From positions 1 to 63,023 of the forward strand of contig WRFY01000123.1 of assembly GCA_009783445.1 (NCBI GenBank): a stretch of DNA of 63,023 nucleotides. Reading direction: 5' to 3'. The notes below the pieces were generated by a model. The model had not been told where the DNA came from, made no database searches, and saw only the letters and a list, made by a program, of their open reading frames with translations. The DNA comes from Candidatus Azobacteroides sp. Lineage in GTDB: Bacteria > Bacteroidota > Bacteroidia > Bacteroidales > Azobacteroidaceae. The position numbers were made by a program, and so were the translations under genes. Shown in pieces: positions 33,729 to 42,512 of the stretch; position 1 is the first letter of the stretch; each line of letters opens with the position of its first letter.

Positions 33729-36503
33729 ATGAAACTGTTTTTATTAGATGCATACGCGCTGATTTATCGTTCGTATTACGCGCTGATTAAGGCGCCTCGT
33801 ACCAATTCCAAAGGGTTCAATACTTCTGCTGTTTTCGGATTTGTAAACACATTGGAAGAAGTGTTGAAAAAGGAAAATCCAACCCATATCGGCGTGGCTT
33901 TCGATCCTCCGGGGCCTACCTTTCGGCACAAAGCCTTTGAAGAATACAAGGCACAACGGGAAGAAACTCCCGAAGTGATTCGAGCGTCGACGCCCATCAT
34001 CAAGGATATTATTCGCGCTTACAACATTCCGATTCTCGAGATTCCTTATTATGAGGCGGACGACGTAATCGGGACCATTGCTAAAAAAGCCTTGAAAAAT
34101 TACGAGGTTTTTATGATGACGCCCGATAAAGATTACGCTCAATTGGTCGACGACCATATATTTATTTATAAACCGAAATACGGTTCTTCCGATTTTGAAG
34201 TATTGGGCGTCCCGGAAGTGAAAGAAAAATACGGTTTGGAACATCCGCTCCAGATGATCGACTTATTGGGTCTGATGGGAGATAAATCGGACAACATACC
34301 CGGTTGTCCGGGAATCGGTGAAGTAACCGCTAAAAAATTATTAGCCCAATTCGGAAACATCGAAAATTTACTGGAAAATACCCATCAGTTGCAGGGGAAC
34401 GTGAAAGCAAAAATTGAAGAAAACAAAGATATGATTCTTTTCTCAAAATTTTTGGCTACGATCAAAACAGATGTCCCGATCGATTTTATTCCGGGAGAAT
34501 TAGTTCGAGAACCCATCAACGAGCTTGAACTTCGGAAAATTTTTGATGAACTGGAATTCCGTCAATTGGCCGTCCGTGTTTTCGGAGAAGATAAAAGTTC
34601 GGCAGTTGTCCGGAAGCAAACGCCGCAATCTTCTCTTTTCGACGAATGGGACGATGCAGACGAGAAAACCGATACCGGTAACTATTCGACGCTCAGCTCC
34701 ATTCAAACCATTCCGCACAATTATTTTCTGTTGGACGACGAAACAACGATCGCGATCTTAATTGACCGGATCAAGCAACAAGGTTATTTCACATTCGATA
34801 CGGAAACAACCGGCATTGATCCGTTGTCGGCCTATTTAGTAGGGATGTCGTTTGCCTTGAAAGAAGGAGAAGCTTATTACCTTCCCGTTGCGGAAAATCA
34901 AGAAAAAGCTCAAAAAACAGTCAATTTGTTTAAAGAAGTTTTGGAGGACAAAAGCCTGCTGAAAATAGGGCAAAATTTGAAATTTGACATTAATGTGTTG
35001 AAAAAATACGAGGTACGGGTAGATGGCCCGATGTTCGATACTATGATTGCCCATTATCTGATCAATCCGGAGTATCGCCACAATTTGAATTATTTAGCCG
35101 AAACGTATCTCAACTATCAGATGGTACACATTGAAGAATTGATTGGCAACAAAGGGAAAAACCAGTTAAATATGCGGCAGGTTCCGTTGGAACAAGTGGT
35201 CGATTATGCGGCTGAAGACGCGGACATCACTTATAAATTGAAGAATATTTTTGTCGAAATGATCGAAAAAAACAATTTCTCCGATTTGTTTTATAAAATA
35301 GAAATGCCTTTAGTATCCGTGTTGTCCGATATGGAAGAAGCCGGCGTCCGTTTAGACATTCCCGCTCTCAAGGAATCGTCCTTGACGCTGGCCAAGCATC
35401 TGGTTGAAATCGAACAGGAAATATTTCGAATGACAGGAAGAGAATTCAATATCAGTTCTCCGAAAATGGTTGGCGAAATATTGTTCGATCACCTGAAAAT
35501 TGATGAAAAAGCCAAAAAAACCAAATCGGGACAATACACAACCAGCGAAGACGTTTTGGAAAGTTTGAAAAGCAAGCATCCGGCGGTGGAAAAAATATTG
35601 GAATACCGCAAAGTAAAAAAACTATTGACTACTTATGTCGATGCTTTACCGGCTTTGATTAGTCCGAGAGATGGAAAAGTGCATACGACGTACAATCAAG
35701 TAACGACGTCTACTGGTCGTTTGAGTTCGACCAATCCCAACATGCAAAACATTCCGATACGAGACGAAGAAGGAAAAGAAATTCGGAGGGCATTCATTCC
35801 CGACGATGGATGTCTGTTTTTATCGGTCGATTATTCCCAAATCGAACTTCGCATCATGGCTCATTTAAGCGAAGACCGGAACATGATGGAAGCTTTTCGA
35901 AGCGGGCAGGACATCCATGCGGCCACAGCATCTAAAATTTTTGGCGTTCCTCTGTTGGAAGTGACTCGCGAAATGCGGAGAAAAGCGAAAACCGCCAACT
36001 TTGGAATCATTTACGGCATATCCGTTTTTGGTCTAAGCGAACAGTTACGGATTCTCCGCACAGAAGCCAAAGAATTGATTGACGGATATTTTGCCACTTT
36101 TCCCGAAGTGAAAAACTACATGGATAAAAGCATCAAGATTGCCCGCGAAAAAGGTTATGTAGAAACCATTTTTCACCGCAAGCGCTTTTTACCGGATATC
36201 AATTCGCGCAATTCGGTCGTGAGGGGATATGCCGAACGAAATGCTATCAATGCGCCCATCCAGGGTTCGGCTGCCGACATCATCAAGGTAGCAATGAATC
36301 GAATTTATAAGCGTTTTCGGGAAGAAGACCTTCGTTCGCGGATGATTATGCAGGTACACGACGAATTGAATTTCAATGTATTCCCTGATGAACTGGAACG
36401 CGTGAAGTCGATCGTAGTAGAAGAAATGGAAAATGCGACTCCCCTAAAAGTTCCTCTGATAGCCGAATGCGGCGTTGGAAATAATTGGTTGGAAGCGCAT
36501 TGA
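33729..36503 (+). CDS. polA: DNA polymerase I
   Basis: Pol I removes RNA primers and fills gaps. The 924-aa protein has all three parts: a 5'-3' exonuclease (about residues 1-290, FLLDAYALIYRSYYAL and the PGIGEVTAKKLL helix-hairpin-helix), an intact 3'-5' proofreading domain (FDTETTG, KFDINVLKK, YAAEDADITYKL) and the polymerase (SSTNPNMQNIP, motif A DYSQIELRIMAHLSED, motif B RRKAKTANFGIIYG, motif C QVHDELNF). Family length is typical (about 900-950). All exonuclease acidic residues are present. Confidence 0.97.
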   Translation: MKLFLLDAYALIYRSYYALIKAPRTNSKGFNTSAVFGFVNTLEEVLKKENPTHIGVAFDPPGPTFRHKAFEEYKAQREETPEVIRASTPIIKDIIRAYNIPILEIPYYEADDVIGTIAKKALKNYEVFMMTPDKDYAQLVDDHIFIYKPKYGSSDFEVLGVPEVKEKYGLEHPLQMIDLLGLMGDKSDNIPGCPGIGEVTAKKLLAQFGNIENLLENTHQLQGNVKAKIEENKDMILFSKFLATIKTDVPIDFIPGELVREPINELELRKIFDELEFRQLAVRVFGEDKSSAVVRKQTPQSSLFDEWDDADEKTDTGNYSTLSSIQTIPHNYFLLDDETTIAILIDRIKQQGYFTFDTETTGIDPLSAYLVGMSFALKEGEAYYLPVAENQEKAQKTVNLFKEVLEDKSLLKIGQNLKFDINVLKKYEVRVDGPMFDTMIAHYLINPEYRHNLNYLAETYLNYQMVHIEELIGNKGKNQLNMRQVPLEQVVDYAAEDADITYKLKNIFVEMIEKNNFSDLFYKIEMPLVSVLSDMEEAGVRLDIPALKESSLTLAKHLVEIEQEIFRMTGREFNISSPKMVGEILFDHLKIDEKAKKTKSGQYTTSEDVLESLKSKHPAVEKILEYRKVKKLLTTYVDALPALISPRDGKVHTTYNQVTTSTGRLSSTNPNMQNIPIRDEEGKEIRRAFIPDDGCLFLSVDYSQIELRIMAHLSEDRNMMEAFRSGQDIHAATASKIFGVPLLEVTREMRRKAKTANFGIIYGISVFGLSEQLRILRTEAKELIDGYFATFPEVKNYMDKSIKIAREKGYVETIFHRKRFLPDINSRNSVVRGYAERNAINAPIQGSAADIIKVAMNRIYKRFREEDLRSRMIMQVHDELNFNVFPDELERVKSIVVEEMENATPLKVPLIAECGVGNNWLEAH

Positions 36504-36622
36504 GGGATGCGGCTGAATAGAAAAGATGCTTGTTATATCCCTAACAGCTATGCTGGAGTGGGGGTATTTGTATTAATCCTTCGAAAAAGCGCATCCCAGA
36601 CATTTGGCTTTGGCTTTCATAA

Positions 36623-37420
36623 CTATTGTTTATTTAACTTTCTCTCATTTTTCGCTTCCTGCCAGAGCGTTTCCATTTCGGCAAGTTTCATATCCTTCAA
36701 AGATTTACCTTGTTCCGCCGCTTTTTTTTCCATATAATTGAATCGGTAGATAAATTTTTGGTTGGTGCGTTCCAAAGCATTGTCAGGATTGATTTTATAA
36801 AGCCGTGCAGCATTGATGAGACTGAAAAATAAATCGCCAAATTCATTTTCTATCCTCTCTGCATCCATAGCATTTATTTCGTTTTGCAATTCAGTAAATT
36901 CTTCCCGGACTTTTTCCCAAACGTCTTCTTTTTGTTCCCAATCGAAACCTACATTGCGGGCTTTATCCTGGATCCGGTGCGCTTTCGCTATGCTGGGTAA
37001 GGACGCAGGAACTCCTTCTAATACTGTTTTGTTTCCCCCCTTTTCCTTGAGTTTGATTTGTTCCCAATTTTGTTCCACCTCGTTCGCCGTTTCTGCATGG
37101 CCAGCGCCAAAAACATGCGGGTGGCGAAAAATCAACTTGTCGCAAAGGGCATTGCAAACATCCGCGATATCAAATTGTCCTTTTTCTTCGGCTATTTTAG
37201 CATAAAAAATAACGTGCAAAAGAACATCGCCTAGTTCTTTCTTTATTCCCGAAATTTCATTTTTAATAATTGCCTCACACAATTCGTAAGTCTCTTCTAT
37301 CGTATTGGTACGGAGGCTTTCATTGGTTTGTTTTTTATCCCATGGACATTTCACGCGCAGCTCGTCCAGAATATCCAACAAACGTCCGAATGCTTGCATC
37401 TTTGTTTCTTTCGTATGCAT
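36623..37420 (-). CDS. mazG: Nucleoside triphosphate pyrophosphohydrolase MazG
   Basis: MazG hydrolyses (d)NTPs to monophosphates and limits non-canonical nucleotides. The 265-aa protein has two tandem MazG domains, with acidic metal sites seen as EETYELCEAI and ELGDVLLHVIFYAKIAEE in the first, and EFGDLFFSLINAARLYKI in the second. CPWDKKQTNESL is the usual N-terminal signature. Length is standard. It is convergent with polA and lies just downstream of cdd on the same strand (22 nt apart). Confidence 0.94.
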   Translation of the reverse strand: MHTKETKMQAFGRLLDILDELRVKCPWDKKQTNESLRTNTIEETYELCEAIIKNEISGIKKELGDVLLHVIFYAKIAEEKGQFDIADVCNALCDKLIFRHPHVFGAGHAETANEVEQNWEQIKLKEKGGNKTVLEGVPASLPSIAKAHRIQDKARNVGFDWEQKEDVWEKVREEFTELQNEINAMDAERIENEFGDLFFSLINAARLYKINPDNALERTNQKFIYRFNYMEKKAAEQGKSLKDMKLAEMETLWQEAKNERKLNKQ

Positions 37421-37442
37421 AGTTTTTTATTTCTTAACTGTT

Positions 37443-37916
37443 TTAGATAGTAGAGCTAAAACAAAGCGGAAGTAAGTCGGTAATTTTTTCAACAAAATAT
37501 ATTTTCTTTTTACCATAAAGAATAATTTGAATCGGGTGATTATAGCGTATTTGCGCTTCCAGTATCACCTGTCGGCATCCTCCGCAAGGCGTAATCGGCT
37601 CGTTTGTAAAATCACCCTTGACGCAGGCGGCCACCGCAATTGTATCGACCGCTACATCCGGAAAACGAGCATTTGCATAAAACAAAGCGGTTCGTTCGGC
37701 GCATAAGCCAGAAGGATACGCCGCATTTTCCTGATTGTTTCCGCTGATAATCTCATTATTTGCTAAAAGAACCGCCGCACCCACTTTTATGCCCGAATAG
37801 GGGGCATAAGCCCTCTCTGTGGCTTCTTTTGCCACATCAATTAAATTTTTTTCGGTTTGATTTAACTCTTTGTCGTTACAAACTCTTATCTTTGCGCGAA
37901 AATTCAAAGTCCTCAT
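37443..37916 (-). CDS. cdd: Cytidine deaminase
   Basis: This enzyme deaminates cytidine and deoxycytidine. The 157-aa product has the zinc site: CAERTA (Cys and catalytic Glu) and PCGGCRQVI with the two other Cys ligands; YAPYSGIKVGAAVL binds substrate. Family length is about 130-160. The N-terminus is about 20 residues longer than in short homologues but begins with a conserved beta strand. Its -7 box is at 37936-37943. It probably forms a nucleotide-salvage unit with mazG. Confidence 0.94.
   Translation of the reverse strand: MRTLNFRAKIRVCNDKELNQTEKNLIDVAKEATERAYAPYSGIKVGAAVLLANNEIISGNNQENAAYPSGLCAERTALFYANARFPDVAVDTIAVAACVKGDFTNEPITPCGGCRQVILEAQIRYNHPIQIILYGKKKIYFVEKITDLLPLCFSSTI
37887..37894 (+). 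promoter_or_regulatory. -7 element for the glucosaminidase gene, inside cdd
   Basis: TATCTTTG on the plus strand lies within the first codons of the divergent cdd gene, 66 nt before the glucosaminidase ATG. Transcription from both genes would therefore overlap at their 5' ends. Confidence 0.4.
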
Positions 37917-37935
37917 AAAGGTATGTTTATTTAGA

Positions 37936-37943
37936 CAAAAATA
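37936..37943 (-). promoter_or_regulatory. -7 element for cdd
   Basis: TATTTTTG on the minus strand, 19 nt before the cdd ATG. Confidence 0.4.
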
Positions 37944-37960
37944 ATTTATTCATTTTATAT

Positions 37961-38902
37961 ATGAAAACATACAGATACATACTTATTCTATTTTGTGCTT
38001 TTTTTAATTTTATTAATGAGGTACAAGCTCAAAGCCTATCGTACCAACCCTTTCTGGACTACATCAATAAGTACAGCGATTTGGCGATTGAACACATGAT
38101 TGCTTACAAAATTCCTGCGAGCATTACTTTGGCGCAGGGAATTTTGGAATCTGGAGCGGGAGGAAGCGCTTTCGCTAAGGCAACCAACAATTATTTCGGA
38201 ATCAAATGCCATTCCGATTGGAGGGGCGATAGAAGTTATCAGGCAGATGACGGCCCTAATGATTGTTTTAGAAGTTATAGCAGCGTAGAAGAGTCGTTCA
38301 AAGATCATTCTCGCTTTTTGTCGGAACGAACCCGTTATTCTTCTTTATTTGATTTACACATATTGGATTACGAAGCTTGGGCTAAAGGTTTGCAAAAATG
38401 CGGCTATGCAACCGATAAATCGTATGCCAAAAAATTAATTAAGATCATAGAAGATTACGAATTGTACCGTTACGACCGGACTATTAAGAACCTTGAAGCA
38501 GATAATAAGCCGGATAATAAAATAACCTCTTCTCCCAGTCTTAGTAAACCAAGCCCTCCGATCGAACGAGTTTCCTTCAGAAGCCATGGTTTGGCATGCG
38601 TTATTGCCGGAAAAAACGACAGTTACAACAAAATAGCTGAAGATATGGGATTCAAGGTAAAAGATCTGATCAAATACAATGAAGTTCCTAACAATTTTCA
38701 GCTGCGTGCGGGCGATTTCGTTTATCTGGAAAAAAAGAATAGAGATGCGGTTAAACCCTATTTCGAACATGTGGTTAAAGCAGGGGAATCCATGCATGAT
38801 ATATCCCAAAAATATGGCATGCGGGTATCGCGTCTATATAAACTCAACAGAAAAGATTTTAGTTATGTTCCGATAGAAGGAGATATTCTTAGGCTTCGTT
38901 AA
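37961..38902 (+). CDS. Exported glucosaminidase with LysM repeats
   Basis: The 313-aa protein has a signal peptide (about residues 1-24), an N-acetylglucosaminidase domain of the FlgJ/LytG type (about 30-165: ITLAQGILESGAGGSAFA with the catalytic Glu, then NNYFGIKCHSDWRG), a low-complexity linker (KPDNKITSSPSLSKPSPP) and two LysM-like regions (about 207-258 and 268-312, the second with KAGESMHDISQKYGM). It should cut peptidoglycan in the periplasm during cell growth or separation. Confidence 0.9.
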   Translation: MKTYRYILILFCAFFNFINEVQAQSLSYQPFLDYINKYSDLAIEHMIAYKIPASITLAQGILESGAGGSAFAKATNNYFGIKCHSDWRGDRSYQADDGPNDCFRSYSSVEESFKDHSRFLSERTRYSSLFDLHILDYEAWAKGLQKCGYATDKSYAKKLIKIIEDYELYRYDRTIKNLEADNKPDNKITSSPSLSKPSPPIERVSFRSHGLACVIAGKNDSYNKIAEDMGFKVKDLIKYNEVPNNFQLRAGDFVYLEKKNRDAVKPYFEHVVKAGESMHDISQKYGMRVSRLYKLNRKDFSYVPIEGDILRLR

Positions 38903-38986
38903 AGTTAAAATTGATTTTAACAAATAATGGCAGGTGGAGTTGCAAAAAAATATCAAATTCTGCAATCTCTATGTTGCAATTATTGC

Positions 38987-38994
38987 TAAATTTG
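38987..38994 (+). promoter_or_regulatory. -7 element for pta
   Basis: TAAATTTG matches TAnnTTTG, 41 nt before the pta ATG. Confidence 0.45.
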
Positions 38995-39035
38995 TACCGT
39001 GAATTTCTATTGGTATTGATTTAATCTTTTTTTAT

Positions 39036-40049
39036 ATGGACATAATTCAGGCTATCATAAACAGGGCTAAAGCGAATAAACAACGGATTGTACTTCCTGA
39101 AGGGAGAGAAGAAAGAACGTTGCATGCAGCCGACCGTTTGATTGCAGACAAAGTGGCTGATGTGATTTTATTGGGAAATCCATCCGAGATACAGACTTTA
39201 TCGGAGCAATATCATCTTCATCATATTGAAAAAGCGACTATTATTGATCCGGTTTGTCATGAAAAAAAGGCGGAATATATTCAATTGTTAGTCGATTTGC
39301 GGAAAGCAAAGGGAATGACCCCAGAACAAGCCGCCAAACTGGTGGAAGATCCTTTGTATCTGGCTTGTTTGATGATCAAGAAGGGCGATGCCGACGGAGA
39401 AATTGCCGGAGCTTCCAATACAACCGGCGACGTTTTGCGTCCGGCTTTTCAGATTATAAAGACCCGTCCGGGAATCAGCGTCGTTTCCGGTGCCTTCCTG
39501 ATGTTTCTGCAAGACCGATCGTATGGTGAAAATGGAGTGATGGTTTTTGCCGATTGTGCTGTACTGCCCAATCCCAATGCAAAAGAGTTGGGCGAAATTG
39601 CTGTTGCAACGGCGCGAACCGCTCGCACTATATTAGGAGTCGAACCGAGAGTCGCCATGCTGAGCTTTTCGACCAAGGGAAGCGCTCATGACGAAATGAC
39701 GGAAAAAGTAATCGAAGCTACGCGAATAGCGGGCGAAATGGCTCCCGATTTGATTATTGACGGCGAATTGCAGGTCGACGCTGCTTTAGTTCCTTCGATA
39801 GGAAAAAGCAAAGCGCCGGGAAGTCCAGTGGCAGGCCGAGCCAATGTATTGGTTTTTCCCAATTTGGAATGCGGCAACATTGCCTACAAATTAGTGCAAA
39901 GATTAGGAAATGCAGAGGCCATTGGACCTATTCTTCAAGGAATGGCAGCTCCGGTCAACGATATATCGCGGGGATGTTCCGTCGACGATATCTACAAAAT
40001 GGTGGCTATTTGCGCCAATCAGGCAATCAGCAAACAAACCCGTATCTAA
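39036..40049 (+). CDS. pta: Phosphate acetyltransferase
   Basis: Pta converts acetyl-CoA and phosphate to acetyl phosphate. The 337-aa product is the short form with only the PTA_PTB domain: VLPEGREERTLHAADRL at the start, then AGASNTTGDVLRPAFQIIKT, LSFSTKGSAHDEMTEKVIEAT and the DGELQVDAALVPSIGKSKAPGSPVAGRANVLVFPNLECGN region, shown here in parts, which forms the CoA site. It is followed after 29 nt by a dehydrogenase and then ackA. Confidence 0.95.
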   Translation: MDIIQAIINRAKANKQRIVLPEGREERTLHAADRLIADKVADVILLGNPSEIQTLSEQYHLHHIEKATIIDPVCHEKKAEYIQLLVDLRKAKGMTPEQAAKLVEDPLYLACLMIKKGDADGEIAGASNTTGDVLRPAFQIIKTRPGISVVSGAFLMFLQDRSYGENGVMVFADCAVLPNPNAKELGEIAVATARTARTILGVEPRVAMLSFSTKGSAHDEMTEKVIEATRIAGEMAPDLIIDGELQVDAALVPSIGKSKAPGSPVAGRANVLVFPNLECGNIAYKLVQRLGNAEAIGPILQGMAAPVNDISRGCSVDDIYKMVAICANQAISKQTRI

Positions 40050-40078
40050 ATATATCTAAAGCTGAAGAATTGTTGATC

Positions 40079-41050
40079 ATGGCAGACACATTTATTGAAC
40101 CCATTGAACCTTTTGGCCTTTTTTCTAAAAACAGAAAAAAGTCTTTGTTTTCCAAAATTGGGGTAGTAGGAGCTGGAAGAGATGGACGAAATATCATTCG
40201 TTTGACTTCTTCCGCAGGATTGGAAGTCGTTTTCATAGAGGCTTCCCAAGAACGAATCGACTTCGCGATCGCACGCATCAGCGAAGGATTGGATAGTCGA
40301 ATCGAAAACTGGGGTTTGACTCCGGGTGAAAAAAGAGCGATCTTGGGACGAATCAATGGTTCGTTGTCATACGAAGATTTGAAGGATTGCGATTTTGTGA
40401 TCGAGTGTATTCGTTACGACACCCAAACAGGAGAGCGCGATACTGAATTACGCAAAAAAGCTTTCAAAGAAATTGAAAAATTCGTTTCGCCTGAAGCGAT
40501 CATTGCAACCAATACAACGACTGTGATTATCAGCGAATTGGCTTCCGAATTGCAATACAAAGAACGTTGCGTCAGTTTGCACTTTCCTATTGCTCATTCC
40601 GAAGCGAAAATGATAGAAATCGTGAAAAGTATTTATACGTCGGAAGAGGTATACAACAAAGTGCTTCTGTTGGCCAAACTCATCAAATATGAAACAATCA
40701 ATGTCCATGAAAGCAATGGTTTGGTAAGCATGCGTTTGATGGTTGTCTTGCTGAACGAAGCCTGTCAAATGGTATTGGAAAATGTGGCGTCGATGGAATC
40801 GATCGACCATTTAACAGAAATCGTATACGGAATGCGTTTAGGAATTTTCAAAATGGCAGATATCGTTGGAATCGAAAAAATTGTCCGCCTGATGGAAGAT
40901 ATGTTTAACGAATATGGCGATAAAAAATATAAACCCTCTCCTCTAATTTGGCGTCTTTACCGCACTCAGCAATTGGGAACGCGCTCAGGCAAAGGCTTCT
41001 TTGTATACGATAAAGGAAAAATAACTGGTGTTAATTCATTTTTTGCATGA
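40079..41050 (+). CDS. 3-hydroxyacyl-CoA (3-hydroxybutyryl-CoA) dehydrogenase
   Basis: The 323-aa protein has a Rossmann domain (IGVVGAGRDGRNII, GxGxxG type), the NTTTVIISELA stretch and the catalytic His of LHFPIAHSEA, where most relatives read HFFNP. The C-terminal helical domain ends with LGTRSGKGFFVYDKG, typical of Hbd. It would reduce acetoacetyl-CoA or act on similar 3-hydroxyacyl-CoA. The ATG at 40079 is chosen because the open frame upstream overlaps pta out of frame. Its stop overlaps ackA (ATGA). I recall this gene between pta and ackA in other Bacteroidales, but its role there is not clear. Confidence 0.82.
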   Translation: MADTFIEPIEPFGLFSKNRKKSLFSKIGVVGAGRDGRNIIRLTSSAGLEVVFIEASQERIDFAIARISEGLDSRIENWGLTPGEKRAILGRINGSLSYEDLKDCDFVIECIRYDTQTGERDTELRKKAFKEIEKFVSPEAIIATNTTTVIISELASELQYKERCVSLHFPIAHSEAKMIEIVKSIYTSEEVYNKVLLLAKLIKYETINVHESNGLVSMRLMVVLLNEACQMVLENVASMESIDHLTEIVYGMRLGIFKMADIVGIEKIVRLMEDMFNEYGDKKYKPSPLIWRLYRTQQLGTRSGKGFFVYDKGKITGVNSFFA

Positions 41051-42240
41051 AAATATTAGTGTTAAATTGCGGTAGCTCGTCCATAAAATACAAATTGCTG
41101 GATATGAGTACAAAAGATATACTGGCGCAGGGTGTTGTGGACAAAATCGGGCAAAATGGTTCCGTTTTGAAATTAACGCTGCCCAACGGCAATAAGGTTA
41201 TTTTGGAAGGAGAAATATTGGAACATCAAACGGGGATTGAATATGTTTTGGGCGTGATTATCAGTGAAAAATACGGATGTATCCGTTCATTATCCGAAAT
41301 AGACGCCGTAGGTCACCGAATGGTACATGGAGGCGTAAAATTCAATTCCAGCGTTTTGATCAACGACGAAGTAATCCAGAAAATTGTGGAATGCATCGAT
41401 TTAGCCCCTTTGCATAATCCGCCCAATCTGGAGGGTATTTATGCCATCAACGAACTGATGCCAAACGTTCCGCAAGTAGGCGTTTTCGACACGGCATTTC
41501 ATCAGACGATGCCCGATTATGCATACATGTACGGTCTTCCCTATTCTCTTTTCGAAAAATACGCTATCCGCCGATACGGATTTCACGGGACGAGCCATCG
41601 ATACGTATCGGAACGGGTCTGTAAATTTCTGGATGTTCCTTACAACGAACAAAGAATCATTACGTGCCATATTGGAAACGGCGCATCCATTACCGCCATT
41701 CAGAATGGACGGTCTATGGATACTTCCATGGGCATGACTCCAGTAGAAGGTTTGTTGATGGGTACGCGAAGCGGAGATGTCGACGCAGGCGTCTTGACCT
41801 ACATCATGGAGAAGGAAAACATCGGTTCGCAAGCCATTTCTACCATCGTGAACAAATACAGCGGCGTCTTGGGCGTTTCGGGCGTATCGTCCGATATGCG
41901 TGAGATCGATGCCGCTATTGGGGAAGGAAATGAAAGAGCGAATTTGGCATTAAAAATGTATGTTTACAAAATAAAAAAATACATCGGCGCGTATGCAGCC
42001 GCTTTGGGGGGCGTCGACATTATCGTGTTTACCGGTGGAGCAGGAGAAAATCAGATCGGAATCCGGAAAGCCAGCTGCGAAGGCTTGGAATTTATGGGAA
42101 TCAAACTGGACGATAAAGCCAATCAAATTCGGAGCGAAGAGGCCGTTATCAGCGCTGAAGATTCGAAGGTAAAAGTGGCTGTTATCCCTACGGATGAAGA
42201 GTACATGATTGCCTTGGATACACTTAACTTGCTGAATTAA
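41047..42240 (+). CDS. ackA: Acetate kinase
   Basis: AckA turns acetyl phosphate and ADP into acetate and ATP. The 397-aa protein of the ASKHA fold has the N-terminal signature VLNCGSSSIKY, the second signature GHRMVHGGVKF, the catalytic region FDTAFHQTMPDYAYMY and HIGNGASITAI, and FTGGAGENQIGIR near the end. Length is standard. Together with pta it is the substrate-level ATP step of fermentation. Its start overlaps the preceding stop by 4 nt. Confidence 0.97.
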   Translation: MKILVLNCGSSSIKYKLLDMSTKDILAQGVVDKIGQNGSVLKLTLPNGNKVILEGEILEHQTGIEYVLGVIISEKYGCIRSLSEIDAVGHRMVHGGVKFNSSVLINDEVIQKIVECIDLAPLHNPPNLEGIYAINELMPNVPQVGVFDTAFHQTMPDYAYMYGLPYSLFEKYAIRRYGFHGTSHRYVSERVCKFLDVPYNEQRIITCHIGNGASITAIQNGRSMDTSMGMTPVEGLLMGTRSGDVDAGVLTYIMEKENIGSQAISTIVNKYSGVLGVSGVSSDMREIDAAIGEGNERANLALKMYVYKIKKYIGAYAAALGGVDIIVFTGGAGENQIGIRKASCEGLEFMGIKLDDKANQIRSEEAVISAEDSKVKVAVIPTDEEYMIALDTLNLLN

Positions 42241-42281
42241 TAATATTTAATATATCCTTAACACTAATTACACGAAATAAC

Positions 42282-42312
42282 TTGACAAAGAAAATAGGTA
42301 ACCATACCTTTG
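42282..42312 (+). promoter_or_regulatory. Promoter between ackA and the dikinase-like gene
   Basis: TTG (42282-42284, in CTTGACA), a 20-nt spacer and TACCTTTG (42305-42312) match the consensus in full. The start point should be near 42319. The -7 box overlaps the loop of a small hairpin (42300-42306 with 42314-42320) followed by a T run, which may be the ackA terminator. Confidence 0.68.
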
Positions 42313-42324
42313 TTATGGTTTTTT
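42300..42324 (+). terminator. Probable ackA terminator
   Basis: A 7-bp stem AACCATA/TATGGTT with a 7-nt loop is followed by a T run through 42324. It overlaps a promoter -7 element, so termination of ackA and initiation of the next transcript share the same DNA. Confidence 0.55.
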
Positions 42325-42389
42325 CATAATAGTATTAGATTTAAGGTTAACAAAGATTGATTTAGGAAATTCGTGAGAATTTCCTTTTT
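42319..42389 (+). ncRNA. Candidate small RNA of about 70 nt
   Basis: A full consensus promoter (42282-42312) is followed, 52 nt after its -7 box, by a strong intrinsic terminator: 9-bp stem 42364-42372 with 42377-42385, GTGA tetraloop, then TTTTT. The transcript would be about 70 nt and contains no convincing coding frame. The gene downstream has a separate -7 box at 42451-42458, so this unit could be an independent small RNA or a leader attenuator. Evidence is structural only. Confidence 0.5.
42364..42389 (+). terminator. Intrinsic terminator with GTGA tetraloop
   Basis: The stem AGGAAATTC/GAATTTCCT is perfect, with a GNRA-type loop and a T run. A second 8-bp hairpin (42390-42397 with 42413-42420) follows at once. 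Confidence 0.82.
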
Positions 42390-42450
42390 CAGTTTAAATT
42401 CTGAAAAGAAAATTAAACTGAAATGTCATCATTAATTTCGTTATTTGTTA

Positions 42451-42458
42451 TACTTTTG
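42451..42458 (+). promoter_or_regulatory. -7 element for the dikinase-like gene
   Basis: TACTTTTG matches TAnnTTTG, 54 nt before the ATG. The leader can fold (42467-42471 with 42478-42482, closed by GGCG/CGCC at 42460-42463 and 42488-42491). Confidence 0.5.
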
Positions 42459-42512
42459 CGGCGGCAGAATAGAATTGTATTCAAATTCGCCCTTTGAAAA
42501 ATACACTAAAGA

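Noticed and set aside
39869-40078. Upstream extension of the 3-hydroxyacyl-CoA dehydrogenase frame
   Set aside because: This stretch overlaps pta in another frame and is not like any dehydrogenase N-terminus.
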